A stretch of DNA of 52,200 bases from JAKJEP01 sp964580995 (GTDB lineage: Bacteria > Planctomycetota > Phycisphaerae > Sedimentisphaerales > SM23-30), in NCBI GenBank assembly GCA_964580995.1, contig CAZOMV010000032.1, positions 1-52,200 on the forward strand. Reading direction: 5' to 3'. The notes beneath the pieces were generated by a model. That model was not told the origin of the DNA. It made no database searches and worked only from the letters and a program-made list of their open reading frames with translations. This document shows positions 7,881 to 16,290 of this stretch, piece by piece. The translations under genes were made by a program, and so were the position numbers. The first letter of the stretch is position 1; every line of letters begins with the position of its first letter.

Positions 7881-9603
7881 GGAACGAATCATTCGGCGGG
7901 GACCGTATCCGGAGATGACCGTTTCGGCGGTAGTGGTAGGATATTTCCTGGGTACGCTGATTACCGTCAGCATCGGCTATGCCTGTTTGATTCTGGGTTT
8001 TTCGACGGAAGGGTCGGAATTGGCGGCCATTCTGGGTTTTGGGATTTTGCGGGGGATCCTGCGGCGCAGCAGTATCGTGGAAAACAACATCAACCAGACG
8101 CTGGCCAGTTCGGTGAACGGGGCTTCGGGGGCCATGATGTTCACGGTGCCGGCGCTTTTTATCCTGGGGCATCCCGATTTTAATCCGGTTCTGATGGTAT
8201 TTGCGTGCTTTGCCGGCGGGCTGGTGGGCAACGCGTTTATTTTTCCGCTGCGAAAACAGATGATCGATTTTGAACGGCTAAGCTATCCGGGCGGCATGGC
8301 GGTTGCGACGATTTTAAAATCCCCGGGGGCGGGCGTGCACAAGGCGCTGCTGCTGCTGGGAGGGATTGCGGTCAGCGGTGCGGTGCATTTTGCCAGCCGC
8401 AGCACCCAGGTAGAGAACTGGAATCTGGGCGGCCTGATTGGGATGCCGGATTATATGAATGGGATCTGGTACCTTTCCCTGCTGACGGTCGGAGTGGCGT
8501 TTATCGCGGGTAGGGGCGGCTTTTGTTTTCTAATCGGCGGTTTCACCTGCTACTGGATTCTGGCGCCAATCCTGCACCATCTGCAACTTCTGCCTGGTCC
8601 CCAGGAGCTGGAAACGCTGCATAAATCCATACCGGATTATCTCCGCACCGAACTGTTTCGGCCCCTGGGCATCGGGATGCTGGTGGGCGGTTCGCTGACC
8701 GGGATTGTCTTTGCCCTGCCGCTGATTGTCAGCGCGGTGCGGAGCTTACAAAAGGCCGCCGGGGCCAAAACCGCCCATTCGAAAGACGAGATGCCGATTG
8801 GACTGCTGTATTTCGCCGTGGCGGGCGCCATCATCGCACTTTTCATAGTGGCGATGGCCAGTGCGAAAGAGATGGGGATTTGGCGCGGGGTCTGGATGGC
8901 CCTTTTCGGCACGTTCTGGATCTGGATGGCCGGGGTTATCTTATCGGAATGCATCGGGCGAACCAACTGGTCCCCGCTGAGCGGGATGACGCTGATCGCC
9001 GTCACCATTATGATTCTCATTTGCAGCGGACTGGCAGACAAAGAGGCGATCATCGCCGCGGTGACGGTGGGAGCCGCCGCCGCCATGGCGATGGCGCAGG
9101 CAACGGATATGATGCAGGACATGAAAACGGGGTATATGGTAGGCTCCCTTCCGCGTCTGCAGGGGTATGCCCAGTTTATGGGAGCGGCCCTGGGACCGTT
9201 TCTGATTATGGTGATGATTTTTGTCCTGCACAAGGCCTACGGCCTGGGAAGTGAAAAGCTGCCGGCCCCGCAGGCCCAGGTACTGGCCGACGTGATTACG
9301 GCCATTCTGGGCGGCGATATCCCCGTACAGAAGTATATCGCCGGGGCGGGCCTGGGCGCCCTGTTAAGTGCCAGCGGCGTCGGTGGGCTGGGGATCCTCG
9401 TGGGGCTGGGTTTTTATCTGCCGTTCCATATCGTGCTGACCTATGCGGTCGGAACGGGACTGCGGCTTTTGACCGACCGGATCAAGGGCAAACGTTTCAG
9501 CGAGGAAGTAGGAATACCCATCGCAGCGGGGCTAATCGTGGGAGAAGCATTAGTCGGGGTGGGATTTGCCATATATTACATTTATAAGAGCGTTCAGCCA
9601 TAG
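7873..9603 (+). CDS. OPT-family oligopeptide transporter
   Basis: A 576-residue protein with about 14-16 hydrophobic helices and the features of the bacterial OPT family. These include an N-terminal YPEMT segment, the block NQTLASSVNGASGAM near residue 75, YPGGMAVATILKS near 137, and GYMVGSLPRLQGYAQ near 418. OPT proteins import oligopeptides or metal chelates. The ATG lies inside the end of the peptidase gene with AAGGAAG upstream. Together with the POT transporter and the peptidase this gives a peptide-scavenging operon. A metal-chelate substrate is the main alternative. Confidence 0.88.
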   Translation: MSKERIIRRGPYPEMTVSAVVVGYFLGTLITVSIGYACLILGFSTEGSELAAILGFGILRGILRRSSIVENNINQTLASSVNGASGAMMFTVPALFILGHPDFNPVLMVFACFAGGLVGNAFIFPLRKQMIDFERLSYPGGMAVATILKSPGAGVHKALLLLGGIAVSGAVHFASRSTQVENWNLGGLIGMPDYMNGIWYLSLLTVGVAFIAGRGGFCFLIGGFTCYWILAPILHHLQLLPGPQELETLHKSIPDYLRTELFRPLGIGMLVGGSLTGIVFALPLIVSAVRSLQKAAGAKTAHSKDEMPIGLLYFAVAGAIIALFIVAMASAKEMGIWRGVWMALFGTFWIWMAGVILSECIGRTNWSPLSGMTLIAVTIMILICSGLADKEAIIAAVTVGAAAAMAMAQATDMMQDMKTGYMVGSLPRLQGYAQFMGAALGPFLIMVMIFVLHKAYGLGSEKLPAPQAQVLADVITAILGGDIPVQKYIAGAGLGALLSASGVGGLGILVGLGFYLPFHIVLTYAVGTGLRLLTDRIKGKRFSEEVGIPIAAGLIVGEALVGVGFAIYYIYKSVQP

Positions 9604-9613
9604 AAAGGTGCAC

Positions 9614-10150
9614 ATGAAGAATCTTGGATTTTTCCTTCTGTCTGTCGGTTTTTTAGGCGGGGCACTGGCAGCAACAATCGACAAGGTAAAGGTGCCGTGG
9701 GCGTATTTCGGCGGGGCGATGATGCTGGGAGTGGTCGGCGTTATTCTGGTGCATCGGCATACCCGCCGCCATACTCAATCGGAAACCCGGCAGGCCGCGA
9801 ATCTTCAGGATATTATGGCCAGCCTGGGAAGGATAGTGGAGAACATCATCCGGCTGAATACGGAGAAACAGACCATCAATGCCTACGATATGCGGCACGA
9901 GGTGAACCGGCTGTTTGACGAGGATCTGTTGGTATTTGTGGGGGCCAGGGAGAGCCTGGCACATGCGCACGGATTGCAGGCGTATGCGGACGTCATGAGC
10001 CATTTCGCGGCGGGGGAACGGTATTTGAACCGCGTCTGGTCCGCTTCGGCGGATGGCTATGTGGACGAAATCGACGCCTACCTGGAGAAGGCCCGGGACC
10101 AGTTCGTGGAGGCGATGAATCTGGTTCGCCGGACCACCGGGGCGGCTTGA
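9614..10150 (+). CDS. Small membrane protein of the peptide-uptake operon
   Basis: A 178-residue protein. I place the start at the ATG at 9614, preceded by GAAAGG; the frame is open further upstream, but that part overlaps the OPT gene. Two hydrophobic helices (about 4-20 and 28-48) are followed by a basic turn (HRHTRRH) and a soluble, mostly helical region with conserved-looking charged residues. No family is recognised. It begins 10 bp after the OPT gene and is probably cotranscribed, so it may be an accessory to that transporter, but this is inference from position only. Confidence 0.7.
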   Translation: MKNLGFFLLSVGFLGGALAATIDKVKVPWAYFGGAMMLGVVGVILVHRHTRRHTQSETRQAANLQDIMASLGRIVENIIRLNTEKQTINAYDMRHEVNRLFDEDLLVFVGARESLAHAHGLQAYADVMSHFAAGERYLNRVWSASADGYVDEIDAYLEKARDQFVEAMNLVRRTTGAA

Positions 10151-10178
10151 TTCTCATCCGGCGTATGTTCCTTTCTGC

Positions 10179-13100
10179 TCACGGCAGGATAATCTGCTCG
10201 GCGGCCCGGATGGTGACGGGGCCAATAAGGCCGGACGGCTGGAGGGGTTGGTCTTTGGACCAGAGCTTCCAACTGGTGAAGGTAAAGCGACCGGTGGGGC
10301 TGGGTTTGCCTTCATTGACCCACTGCGGCCATTCCTTGAGAGTGCCATCCGGATTGCGGGAGCAGTCTTCGGGCAGGAATTCATCCCCAATCATGCGATT
10401 GATCCAGAGGTTGACGACTTTTATTTCCAGCCGATTGCCGGCGGCGGCCGCCTCGGTGATATCTACGCAGAACGGCGGCTTCCACAGAATCCCCAGGTCT
10501 TTGCCGTTGAGTTTTACCTCGGCCATCACCTGAACTTCACCCAGGTCCAGATACAAACGGCGGTTTTTCGCCAGCAGGTCCGCTGGTATCTGAAATTCTT
10601 TGGCATAGGCGGCGGTACCGGAGAAATACTTCACGCCGGAATCGGGGTGTTCGCTCCAGGAAATCAGCTTATCCAGGGTTACATGGTCCGGCGCTCCCCC
10701 GTTAGCCGGGAAGGACAATTGCCACGGGCCGGGAAGCTCCAGCGGGCTGGGAAGCGCGGGAACGGATAATTCGCGGCTCCGGCCGGCGGCGGTTTGCAGG
10801 ACATAGGTCCCCGGCTGGCGAATGAGGGCCTGGCATCCTTCCTGGCCGCCGGTAAGCGTAATCGAATCCATCTGGCCGAAGGTGTCCAGCAGGGAATCGC
10901 CGTTGCGGGTAACGGAAACGATACGGTCCGGCCCATCTATGCTCTCCTCCCGGAAGATCACAAAAACCGAATCCGTCGAATTAAAACAAATCGGCAGGCT
11001 GGTGATGCCGCCGGTTTGGCTATACACCGCCGGCCGTTCCATGCAGCCGGTTTGCGGCCACCATAGTTCGGGTCGTTTGCCCTGAACGCGGAAGGAACAC
11101 AGGGTCTGTTCCGCCTGCGGGAGTTTGTTGGCGATAAAATAGATGTCGGTGCCGCCTTCGCGGCGATGGATATAGCGCAGCGACTTGACGGTACTTTGCG
11201 TTTGATAGCGGAAGTCGGGGTGCACACCCATCTGCTGCAAGACTTCAGTTACCAGGTCCACTTCTGGATACATATCCGTATAATCCACAGGTGTTTCCAA
11301 GGGGCCCCAGGGATTCATGCCCAGCGGGCCCAGTTCCTGCGCGGCGGCCCAGCCGTCGGCGGCGGCGGAAGAAATCCAATCCTCGCCGGCCTTTTCGGCG
11401 GAGAGCCAGCTCTTGTCAGTCACGATGATTTGTTTGCCGCCGTCGGCAGTTTCCAGTCGGAGCGCACCGATCAGGCCGGCGGGTGAGGGGGCGTCGGTGG
11501 CATTGACGGCCTCGATCGCCAGTACATTCTCACCGGCTTGCAGCAGGGAAGCTGCGTCAAAGGTGAAGATGCGGGTATGTGTGTCCCCATTACCTGCCGG
11601 CTGCCCGTTGAGCCAGACGGAGAAGGTGTTGTCGGCGGTCAGGGTCAATTCGGCGGATTTTACTTCGCCCGCGACGGAGAAGGTCTTGCGGAAATAGCGC
11701 CGCCCGGCAGGGGCGGAGGCGGCCGGATTGCCTTCGGGATACCAGATCCACTGGGCGGGGCCTAATCGTTCGTTGGCGGTCTGGCTAAGCTGCGATTTCC
11801 TTTGAAACGCGGCGGACCAGAAGAGGCGGCCTTTGCCGACCTGCCGTTCGGTCAATGGGGCGGGGGCTTCGCCCGGTCCCCACAGTTCGGCGGCCAGGGC
11901 CTGAACGGTCCGGTCGCAGGCGGGGTAATCGCTGAGGCTGGGCGATTTCGAGGGACGTGAGCCGACAATAGTCGCCCCGGCCTCCACCAGTTCCTTGATC
12001 TTCGCCAGGAGTTTGGGCGTCATGGTCTCCATATTGGGCAGTACCAGCAGCCGGTAGCTCATGCCGTCAGGCAGCACCAGGCGGTTATCCTTAACCGACA
12101 TCCGGGTGAGCAGGGCTTCCGCGGAGCACAGGTCGAAGGAATAATCCATCCGCTCACGCGGATACTGGTCGTTGCCCGGATCGGGGCTTTCCGAGGGCTT
12201 GGCCAGAAACCGTTTCTGGCCGTAGATCGATTGCGGGGAGGCTTCGGCGCCGAGATAACAGACATCCGCCACGAAAAGACCCTGCCGCAGGAGATGCTGG
12301 CAGCGGGCCAAATACTGATGCCACGCCCGGGACATATCCCACCAGGTTTGCGTGCGTTCGTAGTGCAGGCCCCACGGGCCCATCGACATGCCGGGCGCGA
12401 CGTGCAGCCAGGGCTGCATGGCGTAGCGGTGGAAGACAAAGCGGTTGATGCCTTCGCAGAAGGCCCAGTCGCCGAGGTCCTTGATATTCGCCGGATGGCC
12501 CAGCCAGCGTTCCAGATCACAGGCGGTGAAGGCCTCGGCACCGACGATTTTTTTGCCATAGATGTGGGCGGCGGAGGCGGCCTGGGTGCAGGAGAAGGAG
12601 AATCCGTATTTCCTGCCCCCGTTAAACCACCAGGACCAGAACTCCCCCATCGGCTCATCGGCGCAGCCACCGTAGGCCAGCTCGTCGCACGGGCACCAGG
12701 TATAGGGTTCGATGCTCAGCCGCAGCCCGTTCCGGCGGGCCATTTCGCGGAAATGGCCGGCGTAGTTCTGCAGGACCAGCTCGTTGACGGTTTGCCGCAG
12801 GTCCCAGAGGAAACGTTCGGAGGTTTCGCGGCTGCCGACGATCCGGCCGGTCATCACGGGGAAGAAGGGCGTCAGGTCGTAGCCGCGGCGCTGCCGGAAC
12901 TCTTCGCGGAAGCTGGGGGTCCAGTTTTGCGAGCCGTTTTCCCAACTGTCGATGTGGGTGGCGACCAGCGATTTGCCGACCAGCGGGCCGCACCTCTCGA
13001 TGATCTTGCCCATCAGCCCGGCAAAATGGGTCTCGGCGGCTTCCTTACTCATCTTGTCACACTCGAAGCCGGAACCGGAGGCGGGCGTGGGATGGTTTTC

Positions 13101-13904
13101 CTTGCCGGTGGTGGTGTGGCCGATGCGGAGAATCGTCCATTTGCCCGCCGGGACGTCCCAGGTGAGCATGCCCTCGCCATCCATTTTGGCGGTCAGATCG
13201 ATGAGTTGGCTGGGAGCGATAACCTCCTCGGCGGCAGGTTCGGGCCATAAGGCCGGCGCCTGCATGGCTGACAAGCCCGGACTATAGGCGGCTTTGTCGC
13301 CGATGTCGGGGATTCGTGTATTTCCAACCGGCGTCGGGAAGGCCAGGACGTTGATGTCGCGGTAATAGTTGGCGACAGCCTGCGGCTGGGGGAGTTTCTC
13401 ACGGAAGGGCCTCGGGCCTTCGGTAGAGGTTTCCGAGGTGGTGATTTTCTGCATCGACTGTTCGACCTTGACCCAGGGACCGCCGCTACCGTTCCAGCCG
13501 GCATCGTTATTCATGTTTACTTCCAGGCCGAGCCGGTCGGCCTCGGAGAGAACATGGTTAAACAGATCGAGCCACTGCGGACTGGCAAAGGCCACCGGCC
13601 CCACCGGGGCGCCCTGGTCCACCTCCATGATCAGCACGCCGCCGATGCCCGCCGCTTTCATGGCCTCCAGGTCGGCGGTGATTCCCTCGCGGGTGATGTT
13701 GCTGTTGAGCCAGAACCAGTACACCCAGGGACGGGCGGAGTCCGGGGGATTGAGGAAAGCCGTTTCCAGGCGGTCGGTGCCGGAGTTCTCCGGTACGAAT
13801 ATTTGACATCCGGTATAGATAATTGCCATAAGGAATAAAAGGCCGGCCAGCAAGAACCATTTGCCTGAGAATTTTCCGGATTGGGTATTGTTATTTGTTT
13901 GCAT
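10179..13904 (-). CDS. GH106-like glycoside hydrolase (alpha-L-rhamnosidase type), lipoprotein
   Basis: The start is set at the ATG at 13904, which has AGCAGGTG upstream and gives a lipoprotein signal peptide with lipobox YTGC (Cys33); a longer upstream frame lacks this support. The mature protein is about 1210 residues. The region from NPPDSARPWVYWFWLN through DLEAMKAAGIGGVLIMEVD matches the start of the GH106 catalytic barrel. Around residues 760-900 there is an inserted jelly-roll domain (QWIWYPEGNPA, then WLNGQPAGNGD) like those of rhamnosidases. The C-terminus (about 1110-1240) is a GH2-type sugar-binding sandwich (YLDLGEVQVMAEVKLNGKD). It probably removes rhamnose from plant or algal polysaccharide at the cell envelope. 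The family call is from motif recall; the substrate is inferred. Confidence 0.85.
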   Translation of the reverse strand: MQTNNNTQSGKFSGKWFLLAGLLFLMAIIYTGCQIFVPENSGTDRLETAFLNPPDSARPWVYWFWLNSNITREGITADLEAMKAAGIGGVLIMEVDQGAPVGPVAFASPQWLDLFNHVLSEADRLGLEVNMNNDAGWNGSGGPWVKVEQSMQKITTSETSTEGPRPFREKLPQPQAVANYYRDINVLAFPTPVGNTRIPDIGDKAAYSPGLSAMQAPALWPEPAAEEVIAPSQLIDLTAKMDGEGMLTWDVPAGKWTILRIGHTTTGKENHPTPASGSGFECDKMSKEAAETHFAGLMGKIIERCGPLVGKSLVATHIDSWENGSQNWTPSFREEFRQRRGYDLTPFFPVMTGRIVGSRETSERFLWDLRQTVNELVLQNYAGHFREMARRNGLRLSIEPYTWCPCDELAYGGCADEPMGEFWSWWFNGGRKYGFSFSCTQAASAAHIYGKKIVGAEAFTACDLERWLGHPANIKDLGDWAFCEGINRFVFHRYAMQPWLHVAPGMSMGPWGLHYERTQTWWDMSRAWHQYLARCQHLLRQGLFVADVCYLGAEASPQSIYGQKRFLAKPSESPDPGNDQYPRERMDYSFDLCSAEALLTRMSVKDNRLVLPDGMSYRLLVLPNMETMTPKLLAKIKELVEAGATIVGSRPSKSPSLSDYPACDRTVQALAAELWGPGEAPAPLTERQVGKGRLFWSAAFQRKSQLSQTANERLGPAQWIWYPEGNPAASAPAGRRYFRKTFSVAGEVKSAELTLTADNTFSVWLNGQPAGNGDTHTRIFTFDAASLLQAGENVLAIEAVNATDAPSPAGLIGALRLETADGGKQIIVTDKSWLSAEKAGEDWISSAAADGWAAAQELGPLGMNPWGPLETPVDYTDMYPEVDLVTEVLQQMGVHPDFRYQTQSTVKSLRYIHRREGGTDIYFIANKLPQAEQTLCSFRVQGKRPELWWPQTGCMERPAVYSQTGGITSLPICFNSTDSVFVIFREESIDGPDRIVSVTRNGDSLLDTFGQMDSITLTGGQEGCQALIRQPGTYVLQTAAGRSRELSVPALPSPLELPGPWQLSFPANGGAPDHVTLDKLISWSEHPDSGVKYFSGTAAYAKEFQIPADLLAKNRRLYLDLGEVQVMAEVKLNGKDLGILWKPPFCVDITEAAAAGNRLEIKVVNLWINRMIGDEFLPEDCSRNPDGTLKEWPQWVNEGKPSPTGRFTFTSWKLWSKDQPLQPSGLIGPVTIRAAEQIILP

Positions 13905-13947
13905 TTTACACCTGCTTTCTTGACAAGGAACCGGGACTGCTACTCTG

Positions 13948-13962
13948 GCGGTATTATACCGC
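13948..13962 (-). promoter_or_regulatory. Perfect palindrome overlapping a -10 element ahead of the GH106 gene
   Basis: GCGGTATTATACCGC is a perfect 15-bp palindrome (7-bp arms around one base). On the minus strand it contains TATAAT (13953-13958), about 50 bp ahead of the glycosidase start. It could be a promoter with an overlapping operator. The matching -35 is poor. Confidence 0.45.
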
Positions 13963-14013
13963 GGAAATCCAGCGGGCAAGCAAAAATTTTGAGGGGAGTC
14001 CTTGACAGTTTTA

Positions 14014-14022
14014 TGGTATAAT
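14014..14022 (+). promoter_or_regulatory. Candidate extended -10 promoter for the 14183 gene
   Basis: TGGTATAAT fits an extended -10. TTGACA lies at 14002-14007, but only 9 bp ahead, too close to act as its -35. The leader would be about 155 bp. A second TATAAT occurs at 14131-14136, nearer the gene. Confidence 0.35.
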
Positions 14023-14045
14023 ATGACACCGTTTCTTCCGCTGCC

Positions 14046-14120
14046 GGCCGGGCCGCGGCCTCTGGTTTATGGCGAAAAATCTTCCGGTCCGGATAGAAAT
14101 TTATGCTGGCCGGGCCGCGG
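14046..14120. repeat. 13-bp direct repeat in the divergent leader region
   Basis: GGCCGGGCCGCGG occurs at 14046-14058 and again at 14108-14120, 62 bp apart (start to start). Both copies lie in the leader of the DUF4190-type gene. They could be a regulator site or part of a folded leader; GC-rich chance similarity is possible. Confidence 0.5.
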
Positions 14121-14182
14121 GGGTTCCGGTTATAATAACGCCGGTTTGAAATAACAGCATTTATTATTCGAAAGGGCTTGTT

Positions 14183-14959
14183 ATGATATGTCCGAATTGC
14201 GGTACGGCCAATCCTGAAGGTGCATCTTTTTGTTCTGTATGCCAAACTTCTTTCATTACCCCCCCACCGGTCCATTTGCAGATGGATCAGGCGGTTCCGG
14301 CCCAGCCGAAGACTTCCGGCCTGGCCATCGCTTCGCTGGTGCTGGGCATTGCCAGTATTCCCTTATGCGGCCTGGGCTTTATTATCGCTATTATCGGATT
14401 GATCCTGGGCTGCATCGCCCTCAGTAAAATCAATCGCCAGCCGGACCTGCTAACCGGGAAAGGGTTGGCCATCGGCGGGATAACCACCTCGATCGTCGGC
14501 CTGGTGCTGGGACTGTTGTTGCTGATTTCCATATTAATGCCCGCCCTGGGAAGGACGCGGGAACTGGCCAGGCGAGTCCAATGTTCCGCGCAATTATCCA
14601 ACATCGGCAAGGCAATCGAGTTTTATTCGAGCGAGTACAACGGTCAATTCCCGCCCACGCTGGAGTTGCTGACAGAGACAATGGATGTGGCGCCCAAGAA
14701 TCTGGTTTGTCCCGGCAGCGGGGATCAGGAAGGGCAGTGTTCGTATATCTACCGGGGCAATGACCTGACGGCTGACAGCCCGGCGGATATGATTCTCGCT
14801 TATGACAAACAGGACAATCATAACGGGGAAACACGGAACGTTCTGTACGCCGGTTTTAATGTAGAAAGAATCGAAGAAGCAGATTTTCCCCAGGCCATCG
14901 ACCACGACAACGAACTCCGCCGCCAATCCGGACTGGCAGAAAAGCCGGTGGAAGATTAA
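14183..14959 (+). CDS. Zinc-ribbon / DUF4190 / pseudopilin-like membrane protein
   Basis: A 258-residue protein in three parts. Residues 1-20 are a zinc ribbon (CPNCG then CSVC, four cysteines). Residues about 45-125 have two hydrophobic hairpins of the DUF4190 type (LAIASLVLGIASIP and GLAIGGITTSIVGLVLG). The second membrane segment runs into a pilin-like amphipathic helix (MPALGRTRELARRVQCSAQL), followed by a globular domain with a C-terminal pseudopilin-like pattern. Planctomycetes carry many such DUF4190/pseudopilin hybrids of unknown role. It is a lone gene on the plus strand. A surface or sensing role is a guess. Confidence 0.75.
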   Translation: MICPNCGTANPEGASFCSVCQTSFITPPPVHLQMDQAVPAQPKTSGLAIASLVLGIASIPLCGLGFIIAIIGLILGCIALSKINRQPDLLTGKGLAIGGITTSIVGLVLGLLLLISILMPALGRTRELARRVQCSAQLSNIGKAIEFYSSEYNGQFPPTLELLTETMDVAPKNLVCPGSGDQEGQCSYIYRGNDLTADSPADMILAYDKQDNHNGETRNVLYAGFNVERIEEADFPQAIDHDNELRRQSGLAEKPVED

Positions 14960-14993
14960 TACGTGAAAAAGACACAGTAAATTTATACCCAAG

Positions 14994-15926
14994 TCAGGGG
15001 CGGGGGTGATATTTTTTGTGGATGCGGCGGAGGTGTTCGTGGTCCACGTGGGTGTAGATCTGGGTAGTGGTGACGTCGGCGTGGCCGAGCATTTCCTGGA
15101 CGCTGCGCAGGTCGGCGCCGCCCTGGAGCAGATGGGAGCCGAAGCAGTGGCGGAGGGTATGGGGGCTAATTTTTCCGACCAGGCCGGCGGCACGGGCGGA
15201 ACGCTTGACGATACGCCAGACTTCGATGCGGCTAAGCGGCTGGCCGGTACGGGAGAGGAAAACGGTATTATGGGTTTTGTCGCCAAGCAGGGTGGGCCGC
15301 AGCTCGTGCAGGTAGCGGGTAAGCAATTCCTGGGCCAGCGCGTGGACGGGGATGATCCGCTCCTTGTTGCCTTTGCCGAAACAGCGGAGATAGCCGATCT
15401 GGAAATTAATGTCCTCCAGCTTGATGCCAGCGATTTCCGAAGCCCTCATGCCGGTGGCGTAGAGCAGTTCCAGCAGTGTCCGGTTCCGCAGATAGAGCGG
15501 GTTCTTTTCATCCTGGGCGGTGATCAGTTCGACGGTCCGCTGGCGGCTTAACACGTTGGGCAGCCGCTGCCACAATTTGGGGGATTCGAGCACGGAGCAA
15601 AGGTCCTCTTTCAACAGATTGCTAAGCTGATGAAAGCGGAGAAACATTTTGACGGCCACCATGTGCCGGGCAATGCTGCTGGAGGCCAGTTTGGCGGTAA
15701 AGAGGGTATGGGCATAGTCCTGAAGGTCTTTGGGGGTGATCTTTTGAACGTCGGTTAGAGGAACGGTTTGACAGTGCTCGGCGAAGCGAGCCAGATCGCG
15801 CCGATAGGCCAGGATGGTATTGTCGGCCAGGCCGCACTCCGCCAGCAGATAATTGAGAAAAGGGCCGATCTGGGAGAACGGCCAAGCTGATTCTGAATTT
15901 ATGGTTGGCGGCATATTCGGTTCCAC
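14994..15926 (-). CDS. xerD: Site-specific tyrosine recombinase XerC/XerD
   Basis: A 310-residue tyrosine recombinase that resolves chromosome dimers at dif together with a partner. An N-terminal SAM-like core-binding domain (about 20-105) is followed by the catalytic domain with a full active site: R161 (GMRASE), K185, H256 and R259 (HTLRH), H282 and the nucleophile Y291 (IYTHV). Length is typical of XerC/D. The neighbours are not phage-like, so a housekeeping role is more likely than an integrase. XerD is favoured over XerC on overall resemblance, with moderate certainty. A small Cys-rich gene ends 23 bp upstream on the same strand. Confidence 0.88.
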   Translation of the reverse strand: MEPNMPPTINSESAWPFSQIGPFLNYLLAECGLADNTILAYRRDLARFAEHCQTVPLTDVQKITPKDLQDYAHTLFTAKLASSSIARHMVAVKMFLRFHQLSNLLKEDLCSVLESPKLWQRLPNVLSRQRTVELITAQDEKNPLYLRNRTLLELLYATGMRASEIAGIKLEDINFQIGYLRCFGKGNKERIIPVHALAQELLTRYLHELRPTLLGDKTHNTVFLSRTGQPLSRIEVWRIVKRSARAAGLVGKISPHTLRHCFGSHLLQGGADLRSVQEMLGHADVTTTQIYTHVDHEHLRRIHKKYHPRP

Positions 15927-15948
15927 CGAAAGCTAAATCATGGATCGA

Positions 15949-16137
15949 TTAAAAATATTCTCTTTCCGTCCAGCCCGCCCCCGCGCCGGCCAGATGGGGT
16001 TCTTTTCGGCTGAGCTGCAAATAGACGGGGCAAAACATATATTTATCCATGCACAGTTCATAGGCGTCCTCCAGACGCTGGATATTCAGACGTTCGCTGC
16101 ATTGAGGCCGATCCTCATTGACATAAGGACAATCCAT
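15949..16137 (-). CDS. Small four-cysteine protein
   Basis: A 62-residue frame with cysteines at 3, 13, 29 and 36 (CPY near the N-terminus, CPVY after the last), spaced as in a compact metal-binding or disulfide fold. The N-terminal 40 residues look ordered; the tail is Gly/Ala-rich and probably flexible. It ends 23 bp before xerD on the same strand. There is no signal peptide. I recall similar short proteins in planctomycetes but cannot name a family. It may bind zinc or a cluster. It is short, so confidence is moderate. Confidence 0.5.
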   Translation of the reverse strand: MDCPYVNEDRPQCSERLNIQRLEDAYELCMDKYMFCPVYLQLSRKEPHLAGAGAGWTEREYF

Positions 16138-16290
16138 ACACGCAAATCCTTCAAAAGAGAAAAACCCGACATATTGTTCGGGCGTACAATTACCTTATCG
16201 GTAAAGTGAAGCGAATTTGTGCAAATATGGGGTGAAATTGCCTGGGTGAACATGGGCGATGTTTTATGTTAGTCGTTTTTTTACAGGGAT

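Noticed and set aside
12231..13250. Long plus-strand frame (339 codons) inside the GH106 gene
   Set aside because: GC-rich antisense shadow of a recognised glycosidase.
14002..14022. TTGACA followed by TATAAT as a classical promoter
   Set aside because: The spacer is only 9 bp; only the extended -10 was kept, at low confidence.
14994..15926. Integrase of a mobile element
   Set aside because: No attachment repeats, phage or transposon genes are nearby; the size and motifs fit a housekeeping XerC/D.
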